The notes beneath the pieces were generated by a model. That model was not told where the DNA came from. It saw only the letters and a list, made by a program, of their open reading frames with translations, and did no database searches. From Sporosarcina sp. FSL K6-1522 (GTDB lineage Bacteria > Bacillota > Bacilli > Bacillales_A > Planococcaceae): a stretch of DNA of 64,000 nucleotides. Both the position numbers and the translations under genes were made by a program. Positions 1 through 8,512 of this stretch are shown here, in pieces. Within the stretch, counting starts at the first letter, position 1. Each line of letters begins with the position of its first letter. The stretch spans positions 1 through 64,000 of the forward strand of contig NZ_CP152019.1 of the NCBI RefSeq assembly GCF_038622445.1. The letters are read 5' to 3'.

Positions 1-11
1 CGAGAGCGTGG

Positions 12-136
12 ATGCGCGGTTCAATGGGAACTTGGCGCGCTTTGCGTGCGTGAATGCGCGGTTCAATGGGAACTTGGCGCGCTTTGCGTGCGTGAATGCG
101 CGGTTCAATGGGAACTTTGCACGCTTCGGATTTTAG
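12..136 (+). repeat. 21-bp tandem array, copy 1
   Basis: Six consecutive units start at 12, 33, 54, 75, 96 and 117. Two unit types alternate (ATGCGCGGTTCAATGGGAAC-type and TGGCGCGCTTTGCGTGCGTG-type), giving a 42-bp higher-order repeat. The array may extend past the left edge. It ends 11 bases before the terminator hairpin of the SLH/CAP gene and reads antisense to that gene. Confidence 0.9.
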
Positions 137-144
137 TTAAGATG

Positions 145-178
145 AAAACACCCCCACAACACTAAGTTGCGGGGGTGT
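145..178 (-). terminator. Rho-independent terminator of the SLH/CAP gene
   Basis: The arms ACACCCCC (148-155) and GGGGGTGT (171-178) pair, with an inner CAAC/GTTG extension. A short T run follows on the minus strand. It lies just downstream of the stop codon at 187. Confidence 0.8.
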
Positions 179-186
179 CTACTTCA

Positions 187-1257
187 TTATTTGCTTGAGA
201 ACATGTGGACCCAATAGGTTTTGCCTCTAGTATCGACTGCGTAGCCGATTCCGATGTTGGTGAATTTGTTCGTTAAGATGTTGTTACGATGACTTGGTGA
301 ATTCATCCACCCTGTTACTGTGGATTCGGCTGTTGTATAGCCTTGTGCAAGGTTTTCACCATGTGAAGTCCAGCTATAGTTGAATGTCGCGAGCATTTTC
401 TCGACGGACCCATAGGTTGGTGATTCATGGGCGAAGTAGTTCAGTTTCGCCATGTCGTCTGCTTTTGCTTGTGCAATGCGACTCAGTTCCATATCTTGGT
501 TGAGCGGTTGTATGTTGTTGAGTGTCCGCTGTTTATTGACCAAGTCGATGGTTTTAACGGCTTCAGGTTCTTGAGATGCCACTGGTGGTAGTGGTTTGGT
601 TTTGTCGATATACATTTTACGTGTATTGTCGTAATGGATGGTGCCTTTGTCGAGCGCTGCTTTGAATTCGTTCGCACGATAGATGAAGGCTGCAAGCTGT
701 TCGCGTGTTACTTGACCGCCCGGGTTGAATGCACCTTTGTCTGGTGTTGTCGTTATTCCTACTTCAGCAAGCGTTGTTATGTAGCCATGAAATTCGCTTC
801 TCCATGACACGTCGCTAAATGATTGTTGATGGTGGTCGTCCACGATTAGTCCATAGCCAACTGCAATGGTTTTTGCCATTTGTGCCCGCGTCAGTCGATT
901 ACCTGGATTAAAGAGGTTGCCGTCTTTGAATATGCCGTGTTCCGTAAGTGGACTAATGTATCGATAGGATTCATCCGTAGGTGAAACGTCTGTGAAACTA
1001 GGGGCATAGTTGGCTGAGGGTTTCATGTTTAGAGAGAGCGCAAGAAATTTCGCGGATTGTGCGCGTGTGACGGGGTTCGTTCCCTTGAATGTGCCATCAG
1101 GATAACCGCCTAAAATTTTCTGATCTGCTAGTGTTGTAATTTCTTTATAAGCCCAGTGATTCGGTTTGACGTCACTGAATGTCGCTGCTTCCGCAGATAA
1201 GTTTGTTGTGATGAGTAATGTTATTGCTAAGATTGTAGATGTAAACCATTTTTTCAT
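187..1257 (-). CDS. Secreted SLH-domain protein with C-terminal CAP domain
   Basis: Predicted surface protein of 356 aa. A Sec signal peptide covers roughly residues 1-25 (MKKW start, hydrophobic core, AEA-A cleavage). Three S-layer homology repeats follow at about 26-70, 87-137 and 146-196, each with an FSDV or FTDV start and a TRAQ/TREQ end. SLH triplets normally anchor proteins to pyruvylated secondary cell-wall polymer. Residues about 238-353 form a CAP (SCP-like, YkwD-type) domain with HGENLAQGY and PSHRNNIL signatures. CAP domains in bacteria are extracellular, with no single agreed activity. An AGGAGGG ribosome-binding site precedes the ATG. The gene is monocistronic, with its own terminator. 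Domain architecture is clear; substrate and role are unknown. Confidence 0.92.
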   Translation of the reverse strand: MKKWFTSTILAITLLITTNLSAEAATFSDVKPNHWAYKEITTLADQKILGGYPDGTFKGTNPVTRAQSAKFLALSLNMKPSANYAPSFTDVSPTDESYRYISPLTEHGIFKDGNLFNPGNRLTRAQMAKTIAVGYGLIVDDHHQQSFSDVSWRSEFHGYITTLAEVGITTTPDKGAFNPGGQVTREQLAAFIYRANEFKAALDKGTIHYDNTRKMYIDKTKPLPPVASQEPEAVKTIDLVNKQRTLNNIQPLNQDMELSRIAQAKADDMAKLNYFAHESPTYGSVEKMLATFNYSWTSHGENLAQGYTTAESTVTGWMNSPSHRNNILTNKFTNIGIGYAVDTRGKTYWVHMFSSK

Positions 1258-1402
1258 AATGAGTCCCTCCTTCTTTTATTACTATAACAGTTTACTAGTT
1301 AGTAAGTTATAGGGAATGCGAATGATTTCGGGACTCATTATGCTTTTTATGAAATTTTTAACTTAGTTACAAAGTAATGCATTGATTAATCACATCAAGG
1401 TA

Positions 1403-2569
1403 TTAGTTCTTATGTCGTATATTGGTTAGCCATGTTTCTAGTCGGTCCATGGCGATTTCGAGTTGAGAGTAGGCATATGCATAGGATATTCTGATATACC
1501 CTTCGCCGAATGGTGTGAAGGCGTTACCAGGAACGACGGCGATGCGGGCTTCATCGAGTAAGGTAAGGGCGAATTGTTCGGATGGCATGTCGAATTCTTT
1601 AATAGAAGGAAAAATGTAAAATGCACCGGTTGGTTTGACGGCTGGTAGGCCCATGTTTGTGAGGCGATTGTAGATGTAGTCACGGCGTTGGCTATAGGCT
1701 TGGTTCATCGCTGCGGGTGTGTTTGGGCATTCGGTGAATGCGTAGATGGCGGCGTGTTGAGATGGGACACTTGCGCAAATGGTGTTGTAGGCGTGCACTT
1801 TCAGAGCTTGCGCTATCCATTCGGCGGCTGCGAATAAAAAGCCGATGCGCCAACCTGTCATGGAATGGGATTTGGATAGGCCGTGGATGAGAAACAGTTG
1901 GTTTTTCAGCTCGGGATATTGGGCGAAGGAACGGTGCGCCCCTTCGAATGTGTTTTCGCTATAAATTTCGTCTGAGATGATGAAGATAGCATGTTTGGCA
2001 AGGGTAGCGGCAAGTTCATCCATTGTTGGGCGTGGAATGGTGACGCCGGTTGGATTGGATGGATAGTTGAAAATGACAGCTTTTGTTTTCGCTGTGATGC
2101 GTTTTTCGAGTTCAGCAGCAGTTGGAATGAAACCGGTGGCGGTTGTGTCGAGGTAGACGGTAGTTGCCCCGGCGAGTGTGATAAGTGGTTCGTAGCCTGT
2201 GTAAATTGGTGCGATGACGATGACTTCATCGCCTGCTTCAAGAATGGTGCGCAATGTAACGTCCATCGCTTCGCTGGCACCGGCTGTGACGATGATTTCT
2301 GTTTGCGGATCGTAGGTGAAGCCATATTTGTTGGTGAAAAAGGTTGCGGCGGCTTGCCGAAGTTCTAGTAGACCGGCGTTGTGTGAGTAGGTGGTTTGAT
2401 TGGCCTGAATGGCTTGTCGCCCTGCTTGTTTAATGCGGTCGGGTGTTGGGAAATCAGGCTGCCCGATGGTGAGGTTGATGGCGTCGGGATAGTGAATGAG
2501 CTGGTTGGCGATTTTGCGGATACCGGATGGCTGAATGGCTTGGACGTGCGGGTTGATGTTGAGTGGCAT
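1403..2569 (-). CDS. patA: PLP-dependent class I/II aminotransferase, PatA type
   Basis: Fold-type I aminotransferase of 388 aa, closely resembling B. subtilis PatA, which transaminates N-acetyl-LL-2,6-diaminopimelate precursors and related amino acids. Visible motifs are SGIRK near the N-terminus, TIGQPDFPTP, YPSNPTG, the SDEIYSE cofactor motif, and GLSKSHSMTGWRIGF carrying the PLP lysine. An in-frame ATG exists at 2683, but the ATG at 2569 is preceded by CCTCCTT (plus-strand sense; AAGGAGG on the gene strand) at a 9-base spacing and matches the family N-terminus, so the shorter form is chosen. The region upstream (2684-2812) holds two strong hairpins. The specific substrate is inferred from similarity only. 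Confidence 0.88.
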   Translation of the reverse strand: MPLNINPHVQAIQPSGIRKIANQLIHYPDAINLTIGQPDFPTPDRIKQAGRQAIQANQTTYSHNAGLLELRQAAATFFTNKYGFTYDPQTEIIVTAGASEAMDVTLRTILEAGDEVIVIAPIYTGYEPLITLAGATTVYLDTTATGFIPTAAELEKRITAKTKAVIFNYPSNPTGVTIPRPTMDELAATLAKHAIFIISDEIYSENTFEGAHRSFAQYPELKNQLFLIHGLSKSHSMTGWRIGFLFAAAEWIAQALKVHAYNTICASVPSQHAAIYAFTECPNTPAAMNQAYSQRRDYIYNRLTNMGLPAVKPTGAFYIFPSIKEFDMPSEQFALTLLDEARIAVVPGNAFTPFGEGYIRISYAYAYSQLEIAMDRLETWLTNIRHKN

Positions 2570-2683
2570 GAGGGTGTGCCTCCTTTTTGGTTGGTGGGTA
2601 GTAGTATATGCGTGATGGCAGGAGAAGATTTTCTGAAGTCCCATCATACATATTGTATAGTTGGGGCAGATATAGCGAATCAT

Positions 2684-2720
2684 AAAAAGGACCGCTTGAC
2701 GTTGGTAACGTCAAACGGTC
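2684..2720 (-). terminator. Strong hairpin with T tract, upstream of patA and downstream of the EamA gene
   Basis: On the minus strand GACCG-TTTGACGTT pairs with AACGTCAA-GCGGTC around a three-base loop and is followed by CTTTTTATG. It could end the EamA transcript (stop at 2904) or act as an attenuator in the patA leader. Confidence 0.7.
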
Positions 2721-2812
2721 AGCAATAGCTAGGTTCCCTACAAGGGGATCGGCAAATTGACGGGATAATCCATCTGAGCCTCGAACTCAAGGATGGGTTA
2801 TTTTTTATAGTT
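2684..2812. ncRNA. Structured intergenic element of unknown class
   Basis: Two hairpins bracket a conserved-looking middle segment containing a small TTCCC/GGGGA stem. The 2690-2720 hairpin has a T tract only on the minus strand. The 2767-2800 hairpin (AATCCATC.TGAG pairing with CTCA.GATGGGTT) has TTATTTTTTAT only on the plus strand. The element could be a plus-strand small RNA, a minus-strand patA leader, or two back-to-back terminators. I could not match it to a riboswitch family I know. Confidence 0.4.
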
Positions 2813-2903
2813 AAATGTGAGTATTAATATTGCAAAAGCCACTGCAAACATTAGATTGTCGCCCTTTTACGCGGTTTTAGTCTACATAAGTTTTTCTAAG
2901 AAA

Positions 2904-3824
2904 CTAGGTAATTTTTTCATTTTGTAAGCGCCGCTTCTTCCACAAATCTTCTGCTGCACCTGAGCCGAGGATTACGCCAGCTATGATGAAGATGAGGCCA
3001 AGGAGATGGCGGATGGTGATGATTTCACCGAGAAATAGGACAGAACCGAGTAAGGAAAACATTGTGTTGAAGTTGATGAAGATGGCGGCTTTCGATGGGC
3101 CGACTTTTCCTACTGAATAGTTGTAAAGCATATGCCCAACGGCGGTTCCGATGATGCCGCTTGCTGCGAAGCCGAGCCAGAACATCGGTGGCACAGTAGC
3201 GAATGCTTTGATTTCACCTGGTTCTTGAATCAAGCTGATGATGAATAACATAGCGCTACCGATGAGCATCATATAGGCGGTCAAGAGGCGCGGGTCAATC
3301 GTTTTGGCCGCTTTCGAGATGATGAGGAACGATAAGACTTGTGCAAGAATCGCGATGAAGACGAAGAGATCCCCAAGTGCCAAGCCTGCAATTCCCCCTC
3401 CCCCTGCAAGGACAACGGAGCTGACGCCGATGACGCCAAGCAAAACACCAACCCATTGAATTTTAGACGGGTAATTTCGCAAAATGAGTGAAACCGAAAT
3501 AACAGTTAGAACAGGGCCTGTTCCCAGTATTAGCCCAGCGTTCGTCCCCGTAGTGCGGCTTAAGCCCATGTTGAGGAAATAGTGATGGAGAACGACGTTG
3601 AGTAGTGCTCCTCCGACGATGTAGAGCCATTCGTTTTTTGTGGGCATGCGAATCAGTTTGAAGCCCGATAGTATGATGAAGACGGAGACGCTGGCAAGTA
3701 AGATTCGAAATGCCGTCATCGTGACGGGATCGACATAGAGCAGCAAGTATTTTAGGAGCGGTAGATTGAACCCCCAAATGAACATTACTGTGGTGAGTAA
3801 TGCATAGATTTTCCACATTTTCAC
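2904..3824 (-). CDS. EamA/DMT family transporter
   Basis: Membrane protein of 306 aa made almost entirely of hydrophobic segments (about ten), organised as two EamA repeats, at roughly residues 8-140 and 152-290. The family exports metabolites or amino acids; the substrate here cannot be told. The likely start is GTG at 3824, with AAAGGAGG 11 bases upstream. An ATG at 3818 is the alternative but lies farther from the ribosome-binding site. The C-terminus is basic (KKRRLQNEK), consistent with a cytoplasmic tail. Monocistronic. Confidence 0.85.
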   Translation of the reverse strand: MKMWKIYALLTTVMFIWGFNLPLLKYLLLYVDPVTMTAFRILLASVSVFIILSGFKLIRMPTKNEWLYIVGGALLNVVLHHYFLNMGLSRTTGTNAGLILGTGPVLTVISVSLILRNYPSKIQWVGVLLGVIGVSSVVLAGGGGIAGLALGDLFVFIAILAQVLSFLIISKAAKTIDPRLLTAYMMLIGSAMLFIISLIQEPGEIKAFATVPPMFWLGFAASGIIGTAVGHMLYNYSVGKVGPSKAAIFINFNTMFSLLGSVLFLGEIITIRHLLGLIFIIAGVILGSGAAEDLWKKRRLQNEKIT

Positions 3825-3947
3825 GGGGCTGTCCCCCTCCTTTGTCTGTTAGTCTGTTGTTTTTGCTACGTTGGATGAAGTTTAAGTATACATCTTTTCT
3901 GGCGGTTGGGGTTGTTGGTGGATTGGCTTGTAGTTGTCGGGGGCGCT

Positions 3948-4199
3948 TTGCGCGGTTTGCGGGATTGATTGCGCGCTTTGGTGGGTACTTTGCGCGGTTT
4001 CCGGGACCGATTGCGCGGTTCACGGGATTGATTGCGCGCTTTGGTGGGCACTTTGCGCGGTTTGCGGGCTCGATTGCGCGGTTCACGGGATCGATTGCGC
4101 GGTTTGCGGGATTGATTGCGCGCTTTGGTGGGCACTTTGCGCGGTTTCCGGGACCGATTGCGCGGTTTGCGGGATCGATTGCGCGGTTATTTGATTTCC
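3948..4199 (+). repeat. 21-bp tandem array, copy 2 (12 units)
   Basis: Twelve units at exact 21-base steps from 3948 to 4179, each beginning TTGCGCGG or TTGCGCGC. Units 8-10 repeat units 1-3 with a single base change, so the array has grown by a 63-bp or larger duplication. It sits between the EamA gene start and the NERD gene terminator, antisense to the NERD gene. The interval 3825-4251 holds nothing else I recognise. Confidence 0.95.
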
Positions 4200-4235
4200 C
4201 AAATTGAAGACTAGTGCTTATCCTTTTATTTGACA

Positions 4236-4266
4236 CAAAAAAACGCCTCATTTACTTAGAGACGCT
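4236..4266 (-). terminator. Terminator overlapping the end of the NERD gene
   Basis: On the gene strand GCGTCTC pairs with GAGGCGT (two wobble pairs) and is followed by TTTTTTTG. The 5' arm includes the last sense codons of the gene. Confidence 0.65.
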
Positions 4267-5223
4267 TTCTGATTTTATTCGCATCTTGTAAAATGCATTT
4301 CTTCGATTTCCCTTCATTTCAAAATCAGGTTTTGCGAGAAGGCGACGAGCTACATTTCGGTCTTTCAAACACACAAATCCCCTAAATTCCCGGTTTGTGA
4401 TTTTGTCGCTAATGAGATAGTGCCAGTCTGCAATTGCGCGTAAATGGCAATCTCCTCCAAAATAGTCACACTTCCTACACCGCCACCTTCTTTTCATCCA
4501 TTGCATTCCTCGATTGTTGCATGCTGGGCAAATGACTCCCGATAAAATCGCTGTCCGTGAAATTTCCATGGACACCATCATTGGAAACGGGTTGTATTCT
4601 TTATGATCCTTTATCATTTTCCGGGTCACTTTTTGAATTTCGGCTGCATTCAACTGGTTCTGTTCTACTGATAGCGAGTACAAATAATTCGGAAGCTGAT
4701 AGGTGAACAGTATCGGTATGCTGGGATCGATTTCCAATTCAAGCTCATTTGAATAAGCGAGAGCCACGACACCTTTGACAGGAACATGAATTTCGGTCTG
4801 CGTAAGCCATTGTTGGAGAAAAAACTTTTTACGCTCAACTTCAGCGACTGGACTTTTCATCGCCTTTTTTCCACCGGAATCATTTTGACGAACAAATCGA
4901 TCTGGATTCGATTTAAAAATTAGCTTACCACCGATATTTTTCACTTCGATGATGAGGATAAATGCCGGGGTGATTAAAATGGAATCCATTTGGAAGTAAA
5001 CTCCATCATGCTTCAAGCAAACATCGTGCAAAATAGCGTGTGGATATAGTGGCTTAAATTCGAGTAGATGCTTGTCCGAGTTCTGTTCACCTCCAAAACC
5101 GGCTTTTAGATTGCGAAAATCTTCTTCAACTTTGCGATATAATTCCTGTGTTGGATCTAAACGTTGTAATAAAGCAGCCAGCCCTATTAATTTTTTTGGC
5201 ATGGACCTTTGTTTATAAATCAT
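4252..5223 (-). CDS. NERD domain protein with C-terminal zinc ribbon
   Basis: Protein of 323 aa. Residues about 35-150 resemble the nuclease-related domain (NERD): a conserved GGEQ near residue 44, then VYFQMDSILI and IIEVKNIGG, matching the D...E.K metal-binding pattern of restriction-like folds. Residues about 235-262 carry a four-cysteine zinc ribbon (CPAC, CRKC) and a later C. NERD proteins are presumed DNA-associated, but biological roles are mostly unknown. GAGGTG lies upstream of the ATG at 5223. It is a single-gene unit flanked by 21-bp arrays on both sides. Confidence 0.82.
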   Translation of the reverse strand: MIYKQRSMPKKLIGLAALLQRLDPTQELYRKVEEDFRNLKAGFGGEQNSDKHLLEFKPLYPHAILHDVCLKHDGVYFQMDSILITPAFILIIEVKNIGGKLIFKSNPDRFVRQNDSGGKKAMKSPVAEVERKKFFLQQWLTQTEIHVPVKGVVALAYSNELELEIDPSIPILFTYQLPNYLYSLSVEQNQLNAAEIQKVTRKMIKDHKEYNPFPMMVSMEISRTAILSGVICPACNNRGMQWMKRRWRCRKCDYFGGDCHLRAIADWHYLISDKITNREFRGFVCLKDRNVARRLLAKPDFEMKGNRRNAFYKMRIKSESVSK

Positions 5224-5399
5224 CTGTTATCACCTCACCAATATTTTATCAGATAAGCCTGTTTTATAATACAGTTTTTACCAAAGTTGAATTTTGATCG
5301 CGATAATGGGGGTAAAATTGGATTTTGAACGGCAAATCGGGGGTATTTCTCGGATTTGGGGATTTTGAGTGGGTAATGGGTAACTGTAGGCGAATTGCT

Positions 5400-5441
5400 T
5401 TGCGCGCTTCGGCGGACGCTTTGCACGCTTCGATAGGCAAC
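5400..5441 (+). repeat. 21-bp tandem array, copy 3 (two units)
   Basis: Minimal array: TTGCGCGCTTCGGCGGACGC-type unit at 5400 and TTGCACGCTTCG-type unit at 5421. It lies immediately beside the lipoprotein gene terminator and antisense to that gene, as at the larger arrays. Confidence 0.75.
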
Positions 5442-5451
5442 ATGAGTTGAC

Positions 5452-5485
5452 AAAAAACCGCTCCTTTGGAAGGAACGGCTTTTGT
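5452..5485 (-). terminator. Terminator of the lipoprotein gene
   Basis: The gene strand reads AAAAGCCGTTCCTT, a short loop, then AAGGAGCGGTTTTTT. A clear stem with a T tract. Confidence 0.85.
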
Positions 5486-5496
5486 GCGACTTGTGG

Positions 5497-5844
5497 TTAG
5501 CGGTTAATGGGTGCTTCCTTGTTCGGATTGACATTTTCATCGATGATTGTTTCGTTTGGTGTCTTATTGTTTTCATCGATGATGACTTCGTCTTCTGGGG
5601 TTGTCATGTTGTTGTCATTGATGACCCCGTTATTCACGCCGTTCGTGTTTGAATCCCGGTTGTTATCGAGACCATCTACATCGGGTCCTGTTTGCTCATC
5701 ATTCACTTTAGGCGTCAGGTCTCTTGTGCTGTCTTCCACTTTTTCCATCGGTGTTTCGTTGTTATTGGGAACTGCGTCATTATTTGTACAAGCGGTAAGT
5801 ACAAGTCCAGACATCAGTGCGAGCGGGAGTGCTTTTTTGAACAT
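5497..5844 (-). CDS. Small acidic lipoprotein, function unknown
   Basis: Predicted lipoprotein of 115 aa. The signal peptide is MFKKALPLALMSGLVLTAC, with LTAC as lipobox and Cys19 as the lipidated residue. The mature part is low complexity and rich in Asn, Asp, Glu and Thr, with a repeated IIDEN motif near the end. The ATG at 5844 has AAAGGAGGG upstream; an in-frame upstream ATG at 5931 would bury the signal peptide and is rejected. No catalytic motif is visible. It probably sits on the outer face of the membrane. Confidence 0.75.
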   Translation of the reverse strand: MFKKALPLALMSGLVLTACTNNDAVPNNNETPMEKVEDSTRDLTPKVNDEQTGPDVDGLDNNRDSNTNGVNNGVINDNNMTTPEDEVIIDENNKTPNETIIDENVNPNKEAPINR

Positions 5845-5937
5845 GAAAAATTCCCTCCTTTCCACAAGCCGTCTACCATACAAATCCGTATGATACTTTG
5901 TAGCTTGACCAAAAAAGAGGGAACTATCCATTATTCT

Positions 5938-6327
5938 TTATTGTGCATTGATATGATTTTTCAACAAAGTTTCCACGTATACGGCTTCCGCTTTACAATC
6001 ATACTCATAGTGCGTATCCAGTGCTTCTTGCATCATCTGAATCGCTGCAATTTGTTCTTCTGATGGCGGCTCATTTAGAATTCTGACAATGTTTTCATTG
6101 ATACGCTGCGCCAGATCCTCATGAAATTTTGGATTACTCTTCATGTCTTCGGGGATATTTGTGTACCATAGCGCTTTTGTTGTGATGTATTCACGCCAAT
6201 AAGCCATGTACGTCTCAATATCATACTTGTCTTCGTCCCAATCGATGTCGCTCATATATTGTTCGAAGGTCTGTGTAATCGACCTCGTAATACTGCTTTT
6301 TACATTTGGCGAAAGCTTTTTAAACAT
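5938..6327 (-). CDS. Hypothetical protein, 129 aa
   Basis: I do not recognise the family. The protein (start MFKKLSPNVKS) is soluble, mixed alpha-helical in appearance, acidic, and has no signal peptide or membrane segment. AGGAGG lies 9 bases before the ATG at 6327. An in-frame ATG at 6366 has no ribosome-binding site. It lies downstream of fabZ with a 95-base gap and may be co-transcribed with it; no terminator separates them that I can see. Confidence 0.6.
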   Translation of the reverse strand: MFKKLSPNVKSSITRSITQTFEQYMSDIDWDEDKYDIETYMAYWREYITTKALWYTNIPEDMKSNPKFHEDLAQRINENIVRILNEPPSEEQIAAIQMMQEALDTHYEYDCKAEAVYVETLLKNHINAQ

Positions 6328-6422
6328 ACTGATTTGTAACCTCCTACTGTAGAAGTGTGCCGCCACAACTGGCTACCACACGGTCTTGACCATTGTAACG
6401 AAATTTCAAGACTTTCGCAAAT

Positions 6423-6866
6423 TTAGTTTTCCTGAGATGCGACAGGTCCAAGTGCTAATGTAATTTCCGCCTCACATGCCGTTTCTCCATCAACGGTTGC
6501 AAGTGCTTTTGCTTTTACAATTGTTCCCCGTAGTCTTGTGATTTCCACTTCAAGGCGTAGTGTATCACCTGGCGTCACTTGGCGTTTAAAGCGGCAGTTA
6601 TCAATGCCCGCAAAAAAGCCCAGACGACCTTTGTTCTCTTCTTTTTGCAATAAGGCAACTGCGCCTACTTGTGCAAGTGCTTCTACAATTAAAACACCGG
6701 GCATTACCGGATAACCCGGAAAATGGCCATTGAAAAATTCTTCGTTAATCGTTACATTTTTGATTCCAACCGCGCGCTTTCCTTCCTCGACCTCAAGAAT
6801 ACGGTCCACCATTAGGAATGGATAACGATGCGGCAAAATCGCTTGTATTTGCTCTGTTGTTAGCAT
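6423..6866 (-). CDS. fabZ: 3-hydroxyacyl-[acyl-carrier-protein] dehydratase FabZ
   Basis: FabZ dehydrates beta-hydroxyacyl-ACP in type II fatty acid synthesis in the cytoplasm. The 147-aa hot-dog protein has [12 protein letters not shown], the catalytic His in [16 protein letters not shown], and Glu in [12 protein letters not shown]. The open frame extends upstream, but the ATG at 6866 preceded by GGGGGAG gives the normal family length. The extension overlaps the neighbouring gene out of frame. Same position as B. subtilis ywpB, next to flhP and flhO. Confidence 0.95.
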   Translation of the reverse strand: MLTTEQIQAILPHRYPFLMVDRILEVEEGKRAVGIKNVTINEEFFNGHFPGYPVMPGVLIVEALAQVGAVALLQKEENKGRLGFFAGIDNCRFKRQVTPGDTLRLEVEITRLRGTIVKAKALATVDGETACEAEITLALGPVASQEN

Positions 6867-6913
6867 GGTAACTCCCCCATTTTTCATGACTACTGTGGCA
6901 TTCATCACATTCT

Positions 6914-7243
6914 TTACGACTGTTTCCCATTCATGATATCGTAAATATGCGTCCACGTTTCTTTTTTCAGGACATCGCCTGGGTTTCCATCGCCTAGGTA
7001 ACCATATCCGAACATGGCACCAAAGACGGCTGCACCGACGAGTAGTAATAGGACAAGTAGTATCCGAAGCCATATCGGCAGCAGGCGAATTTGAACCCAC
7101 TTCTGCGTTTTCGACTCCGTCTGTTCCTCTACCTTTTTCTTCTTTTTCATACGTTTTATACGTAAAGCTGGCTTCGTTTCTGCTGTGTCAGCTGACTTTT
7201 CCACCGAACTTTCTTCTAACTCACTACGTTTCTCTTCTGTCAT
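6914..7243 (-). CDS. EpuA-like small membrane protein (annotated as RNAP beta-associated)
   Basis: Protein of 109 aa. About 47 N-terminal residues are highly charged (Glu/Lys rich, with a KKKKK run). [20 protein letters not shown] then forms a transmembrane helix, ending in the signature [19 protein letters not shown]. This matches the EpuA/DNA_RNApol_subB family (often annotated 'DNA-directed RNA polymerase subunit beta', a name without direct functional support). It sits between fabZ and the flagellar genes, as in related Bacilli. Function unknown. Confidence 0.8.
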   Translation of the reverse strand: MTEEKRSELEESSVEKSADTAETKPALRIKRMKKKKKVEEQTESKTQKWVQIRLLPIWLRILLVLLLLVGAAVFGAMFGYGYLGDGNPGDVLKKETWTHIYDIMNGKQS

Positions 7244-7365
7244 TTCAGTACTCCCTGTTGTCTAGTCTCTAGCGGCCAGACGCTTGGGGCCTATAATAAG
7301 ACAGTGGCATTTCTTAACCTTCAAGAGTATGCCTGTCAGGCGTCTTCCGCTCGTTCTTTATCAAT

Positions 7366-7460
7366 CAATTACGCCTTGGCGTAATTGCGTCTAGATTTTT
7401 TCGAGCTCGCTCGAAAACTCCCCTTAAAAATCTATGACATCCGCCGGAGGCTTTATCATG
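7366..7460. repeat. Dispersed mosaic repeat (family C), flhP-downstream copy
   Basis: Contains the palindromic module ATTACGCCTTGGCGTAAT, then GCGTCTAGATTTT, a TTTTCGAGC/GCTCGAAAA inverted repeat, and TGACATCCGCCGGAGGCTTT. The same modules recur at about 8365, 14450, 40630 and 44883. Confidence 0.8.
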
Positions 7461-7484
7461 GAGGAATTGAACTTCATTCCTCCA
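7458..7484. terminator. Hairpin downstream of flhP
   Basis: GGAGGAAT and ATTCCTCC pair around an 8-base loop just beyond the flhP stop. There is no T run on the gene strand, so termination would be weak. Confidence 0.35.
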
Positions 7485-7492
7485 TAATAAAC

Positions 7493-8332
7493 TTAACGGA
7501 TACCGTTAATCAAGCCAAGCATTTGGTCTGCGAGTGTCACTGTTCGTGCGTTGAACTGATATGAACGCTGGACAGTAATGAGATCTGTCATTTCTTTCTC
7601 GTAGTTGACATTCGAGCCTTCAAGCATCCCATTTTCCATGCCAATTTCGTTTCTTGCAGCACCTTGCAGTTCAGTTAATACGTCTTGCGCTGTTAACCCA
7701 AGGTCTGCTAAATTGTCAGGTAAACCAAAGTTCGTAGCAGATAGGCGCTTCATCAAATTCGGACGTTCCATGACTGTTACACCTAACTCTACCGTTTCTC
7801 TCGTCCCATTTGCATGTGTTAACTGCAGCACGCCGCCTGCTCCAAGCGAGTAGCTTTGAACATCTTCTGCAAATGTAATCGGCAAGCCTGCACTGTTCGC
7901 CACTGGATGACCTTCGCCATTCACGAGCATCGCTTGACCATTGCCCATTGGCGATATATAGAAATTCCCTTGGCGCGTGTACACGGTTTCTGCTCCTCCG
8001 CCATCCCCTGGCACAAGGATGTTAAAATATTGTTTCGCTGTCGTTAAGGCAAAATCTAATTCGCGACTCGTTGTTTGAAGACTGCCGACTTTCCAATTCA
8101 TCTGTTCTTGTCCAATCATTGCGCCTGATCCATAGCGAATGCCGACTGGAGATTGACGTGGTGCTCTGTCTGCCTTGTCATTGTTGAACTGCTGGTAAAG
8201 CAATTCTTGGAATTTAGCCTCGCTCGATTTATAGCCATGTGTTCCCGAGTTTGCGAGGTTATTTCCGATGATATCAATCTGATTTTGTAATTGGGACAGC
8301 GTGTTCGTTGCTGTTGTCATTGTACGTAGCAT
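7493..8332 (-). CDS. flhP: Flagellar hook-basal body protein FlhP
   Basis: Rod/hook-type axial protein of 279 aa, secreted by the flagellar export apparatus. The N-terminal flg_bb_rod motif reads NNLANSGTHGYKSSEAKF, and the C-terminal FlgEFG-type segment contains LEGSNVNYEKEM and IxxQRSYQFNARTV, both for coiled-coil packing in the axial structure. The open frame runs 46 codons farther upstream, but that part is encoded by a dispersed repeat; the ATG at 8332 has AAGGAG upstream and fits the family N-terminus. Partner of flhO, as in B. subtilis. Confidence 0.9.
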   Translation of the reverse strand: MLRTMTTATNTLSQLQNQIDIIGNNLANSGTHGYKSSEAKFQELLYQQFNNDKADRAPRQSPVGIRYGSGAMIGQEQMNWKVGSLQTTSRELDFALTTAKQYFNILVPGDGGGAETVYTRQGNFYISPMGNGQAMLVNGEGHPVANSAGLPITFAEDVQSYSLGAGGVLQLTHANGTRETVELGVTVMERPNLMKRLSATNFGLPDNLADLGLTAQDVLTELQGAARNEIGMENGMLEGSNVNYEKEMTDLITVQRSYQFNARTVTLADQMLGLINGIR

Positions 8333-8359
8333 ATGCGCTTTGCTCCTTTTAGTATCCGT

Positions 8360-8512
8360 CCAATCAATTACGGCTTGGCGTAATTGCGTCCAGATTTTTT
8401 TCGAGCGAGCTCGAAAAGCTCCTCTGAAAATCTGTGACATCCGCGGGCCGACAGGATGTCGGTCATGCAACCATCGCCACAGGACGTGGCGTACTTAGGT
8501 TGCCTTCTTCTT
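8360..8512. repeat. Mosaic repeat (family C) inserted between flhO and flhP
   Basis: Modules: CGGCTTGGCGTAATTGCGTC, TTTTCGAGCGAGCTCGAAAA, CTGTGACATCCGC, then GACAGGATGTCGGTCATGCA and ACAGGACGTGGCGTACTTAG. The last two also occur at about 44935-44990. It makes up most of the flhO-flhP spacer. Confidence 0.8.

Noticed and set aside
2768..2806. tRNA-like T-arm (GTTCGAGGC) on the minus strand
   Set aside because: Only a T-arm-like hairpin is present; no D-arm, anticodon arm or CCA-compatible acceptor; better explained as part of a terminator.
3463..4251. Long open frames through the 3.95-4.2 kb array on both strands (7-residue repeats)
   Set aside because: They arise from a 21-bp period; no ribosome-binding site, they run into the EamA gene out of frame, and no frame is conserved between arrays.
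8333..8470. N-terminal extension of FlhP
   Set aside because: Encoded by a dispersed repeat; the internal ATG has a good ribosome-binding site and fits the family.
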